From Bacteroidota bacterium (GTDB lineage: Bacteria > Bacteroidota > Bacteroidia > NS11-12g > UBA9320): a stretch of 64,000 nt of DNA. Below, piece after piece: positions 61,822 to 64,000 of the stretch. The position numbers and the translations under genes were made by a program. Numbering within the stretch: the stretch's first letter is position 1; every line of letters begins with the position of its first letter. Below the pieces are notes generated by a model. The model saw only the letters and a program-made list of their open reading frames with translations. It did not search any database and had not been told where the DNA came from. Where the stretch lies: NCBI GenBank assembly GCA_016124755.1, contig WGNA01000010.1:1-64000 (forward strand). Reading direction: 5' to 3'.

Positions 61822-64000
61822 TCATGGAATGCCCATCAACCTTTTGTAGTTGTTGTAATATTCCATGGCCTTGTCTTGCTGTCCGGCTTTCATTAAAACC
61901 TTATACATTCCATTGTACGATTCTGCAAAATTCTGATTGGTCTGAATCGATGCATTAAAATGATTCGCCGCGTTATTCAGATCGTTTAATGCCAGATAAG
62001 CTTCCCCCATTTTATAATACACATAGGCATTGTTGCCCATAAAACTAATGGCAGTTTTGTAATGCTGAATGGCAGAATTCGGGTCATTTCTCGACATGGC
62101 AACATCTCCCAGTCCGTCGTGGCCAGAACTGAAATTCGGTTTGTAAACGATGCACTCTTTAAAGCATTTTTCAGCGCTGTCGAGCTCGCCCATTCTCAGA
62201 TAGGCAAGTCCCTGAAAGTGCAGACTATAAAAACTTTCCGGACATAAATCCAAAGATTTCTGAGCATAATCAATTGCTTTACGCCAGTCTGATTTCATCA
62301 CATATAAATACGAAAGAGTGCGGTACGCTTCCTCTTCCAACGGATCGTATTGGATATATCGCTTTAATAAATATTCCGCCGAATCAAACTGCTGGGTTTT
62401 CATTAATTCATTCGCCTGCGGAATCCACTGATTTTCTCTTTTAACAATCGCGGCTACTGCTTTCCCATCTACATCAATTGTGTGAATGGTTCCTTTCGGC
62501 GGGAAATATCCTTTCTTCAATAAAGTCGGAGAGAGTGTTCGGTTGGTCCAGATTGCATAATCCCACTCGTCTTTTTGCCACTGAAGTTCTCTCGCCCACA
62601 TCACATTAACCTTTTGCATTTTTTCGGCTTCTTCTTTAATCGGAGCCCCTTCTGCATTGAGGGCGTCGAGTTCCATCTTGTGTTCCGCCTCGGTGAGAAT
62701 GCCTTTTTCTTTATAATAATTAATGCGGTCGATGTCGTCGTTTATATCTTCAATTTTGCGTTGAAGTCTGCGCAATTCCTTCCCGTCTTCCTGGTTTTGT
62801 GAAGAATAATAGATCAGACTAAAAACTTCATTATTGGAAATTACCCGCGCTTTATTTTTATCTAATCCTTCATTTTCCTGCAACCACTTCATGGCTTCTT
62901 TCGGAGTCTGGCACCAGTAATCCAGTTCGTAATTTCCGAATGCGCCTTTTACGCCACCAACCAGTTCGTTGTAATACATATACTCATACGGATGATTGCC
63001 AACCATCCAAATTAAAACCCAGATCATTCCTCCGGCGAGTACAACTGTTCCGGCCAACCGAACGATTTTTTGTTTCATGGAAATAATCCAGTCCCAACCT
63101 ACGGCAGCCAGAATGAGTAGTCCCGGCATTACGAAAAGTACGTGCCTCCAAGAATTATAAAGAGCCGAATCTTTATAAATGATGTAGGCAATCGGAAATA
63201 CGATCGTGAAGATCATCGCGATCAAAATGTACCGGCTGTATTTTTTGAAAAAATCGTTTTTAGTAATTAACCCCATGGCAAATCCTATGAGGGAAATGAT
63301 TATTCCCGCAAGAACGAACAGCGGTAAAGTGATGTAAATCATTTTGGGTGCGTAATACCATGGATAATCTTTCATGTAGTACCGAAGTCCTTCGAAGATC
63401 TCATACACATGAACCAGACTGAATTTTTCAAAATTCTTTAATGCCTGTAACGGATGATTCAGCGGATCAGCAATTGCCGCCGGCCAGAAAATCACTCCGA
63501 TGATATAGGCAATTACCAAAGGAATTAATGCTTTTAATCCATAACTCATAAACCTCGCTCCGGCACTCATCGACTTGTCTTTCATCTGCCACAGGAATTT
63601 CAACCCGACAAACATGACGAGATACGGGAAAACGATGAGACCGCCTGCCCGTATGCTAAACAGAATACCCATCGTAAGTCCGGTCATTACAAAGGTCTTC
63701 GTTCGAACTTTCGGAAGCTCCTGCACAAATCGGATGATGTAAAACAAACTCGCTATATAAAAGGCGAGAAAAGGCATGTCTTTCTGATTGTTGGCAGAAT
63801 GCCCGATGAAAACCGGTGTGCAGAGCATTATTAAAAGTGCAATTACTCCGGTTCGCCACGTGCCGGCTTTTCGTGCTAAAAGTGAAGTGAACAGCAAACC
63901 GATAAAAGCAAAAAGACTGATAACAAAATGCCGGGTTTCGTACGTGTCGAATGGCGAAATGTATTCTTCGGCAAACGCACAGGTAAGGTTTACAAACGGA
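61822..64000 (-). CDS. GT39-like membrane glycosyltransferase fused to TPR repeats, 5' end beyond window
   Basis: The frame is open from the stop at 61822 to the right edge (about 725 residues visible), so the N-terminus is missing. The visible first part (about 40-310) has several membrane helices and matches the ArnT/PMT-like GT-C fold: FIGHSANNQKDMPFLAFYIASLF, DYPWYYAPKMIYITLPLFVL, WRHVLFVMPGLLILAAVGWDW. A helical linker with charged coiled coil (about 385-420) leads to five or six TPRs (about 490-725, e.g. SAIQHYKTAISFMGNNAYVYYKMGEAYLALN). Such proteins likely transfer sugars from a lipid carrier at the inner membrane; the TPRs may recruit partners. Acceptor unknown. Confidence 0.85.
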   Translation of the reverse strand, partial: PFVNLTCAFAEEYISPFDTYETRHFVISLFAFIGLLFTSLLARKAGTWRTGVIALLIMLCTPVFIGHSANNQKDMPFLAFYIASLFYIIRFVQELPKVRTKTFVMTGLTMGILFSIRAGGLIVFPYLVMFVGLKFLWQMKDKSMSAGARFMSYGLKALIPLVIAYIIGVIFWPAAIADPLNHPLQALKNFEKFSLVHVYEIFEGLRYYMKDYPWYYAPKMIYITLPLFVLAGIIISLIGFAMGLITKNDFFKKYSRYILIAMIFTIVFPIAYIIYKDSALYNSWRHVLFVMPGLLILAAVGWDWIISMKQKIVRLAGTVVLAGGMIWVLIWMVGNHPYEYMYYNELVGGVKGAFGNYELDYWCQTPKEAMKWLQENEGLDKNKARVISNNEVFSLIYYSSQNQEDGKELRRLQRKIEDINDDIDRINYYKEKGILTEAEHKMELDALNAEGAPIKEEAEKMQKVNVMWARELQWQKDEWDYAIWTNRTLSPTLLKKGYFPPKGTIHTIDVDGKAVAAIVKRENQWIPQANELMKTQQFDSAEYLLKRYIQYDPLEEEAYRTLSYLYVMKSDWRKAIDYAQKSLDLCPESFYSLHFQGLAYLRMGELDSAEKCFKECIVYKPNFSSGHDGLGDVAMSRNDPNSAIQHYKTAISFMGNNAYVYYKMGEAYLALNDLNNAANHFNASIQTNQNFAESYNGMYKVLMKAGQQDKAMEYYNNYKRLMGIP

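Noticed and set aside
1-64000. Defence system, prophage, integron or secondary-metabolite cluster
   Set aside because: No nuclease, integrase, transposase, portal, polyketide or peptide synthetase genes were found in the window.

Overview
The window is chromosomal DNA from a member of the Bacteroidota, most likely Flavobacteriales or Chitinophagales. The evidence is: type IX secretion (T9SS) sorting domains of types A and B; a PorP/SprF-family protein; an HYC_CC_PP-type small protein; an RRM protein with a Gly/Arg-rich tail; a circularly permuted RsgA; and Bacteroidota-type -7 promoter elements (TAnnTTTG). In two places these elements are preceded by TTG at exactly 19 nt. Shine-Dalgarno sequences are weak or absent, and several starts are TTG or GTG. 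No phage, insertion sequence or CRISPR array was seen.

Layout. 1-4.4 kb (minus strand): the 5' part of a secreted beta-helix protein, an RRM protein and aspS. 4.4-5.2 kb: non-coding, rich in tandem repeats and long perfect hairpins. 5.2-8.8 kb (plus): a copper-type cluster of an HYC_CC_PP protein, an MbnP-like T9SS protein and two MauG/MbnH-like diheme lipoproteins. 8.8-9.1 kb (minus): a 41-aa lipoprotein and a possible Cys-rich ORF. 9.3-13.1 kb: a degenerate formimidoylglutamase, an SDR dehydratase, and an orphan secreted protein set among four copies of a non-coding repeat. 13.3-17.4 kb (minus): rplY-prs, tRNA-Gln(UUG) and recQ. 17.7-22.5 kb (plus): kdsD-manC-SGNH-MBOAT, an envelope or exopolysaccharide precursor and O-acylation group. 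22.6-32.4 kb: a C1 peptidase, MscS, a Zn-ribbon protein, rpmH-rnpA-yidD, an S41 peptidase, TauE, an M28 peptidase, metF and rsgA.

32.6-50.2 kb is the centrepiece. A 16-kb gene encodes a predicted 5346-aa secreted protein built from more than 40 Ig-like modules, four PKD domains and a T9SS type B domain. A PorP/SprF-OmpA fusion follows it directly. This matches the SprB/SprF logic of Flavobacterium gliding adhesins: a filamentous adhesin plus its dedicated outer-membrane partner. 50.3-58.9 kb: a glutathione peroxidase lipoprotein, comM, three tandem paralogous secreted proteins of unknown fold, a GNAT, a class I aldolase, accD, gcvH, a VanZ protein and TonB. 58.9-64 kb (minus): a second T9SS type B PKD protein and the 3' part of a GT39-like membrane protein fused to TPRs.

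The best candidates for undescribed biology are the giant adhesin with its OmpA-anchored partner, the triplicated secreted family at 52.7-54.7 kb, and the MbnP plus double diheme enzyme cluster, in which the MbnP-like protein carries a T9SS tail.
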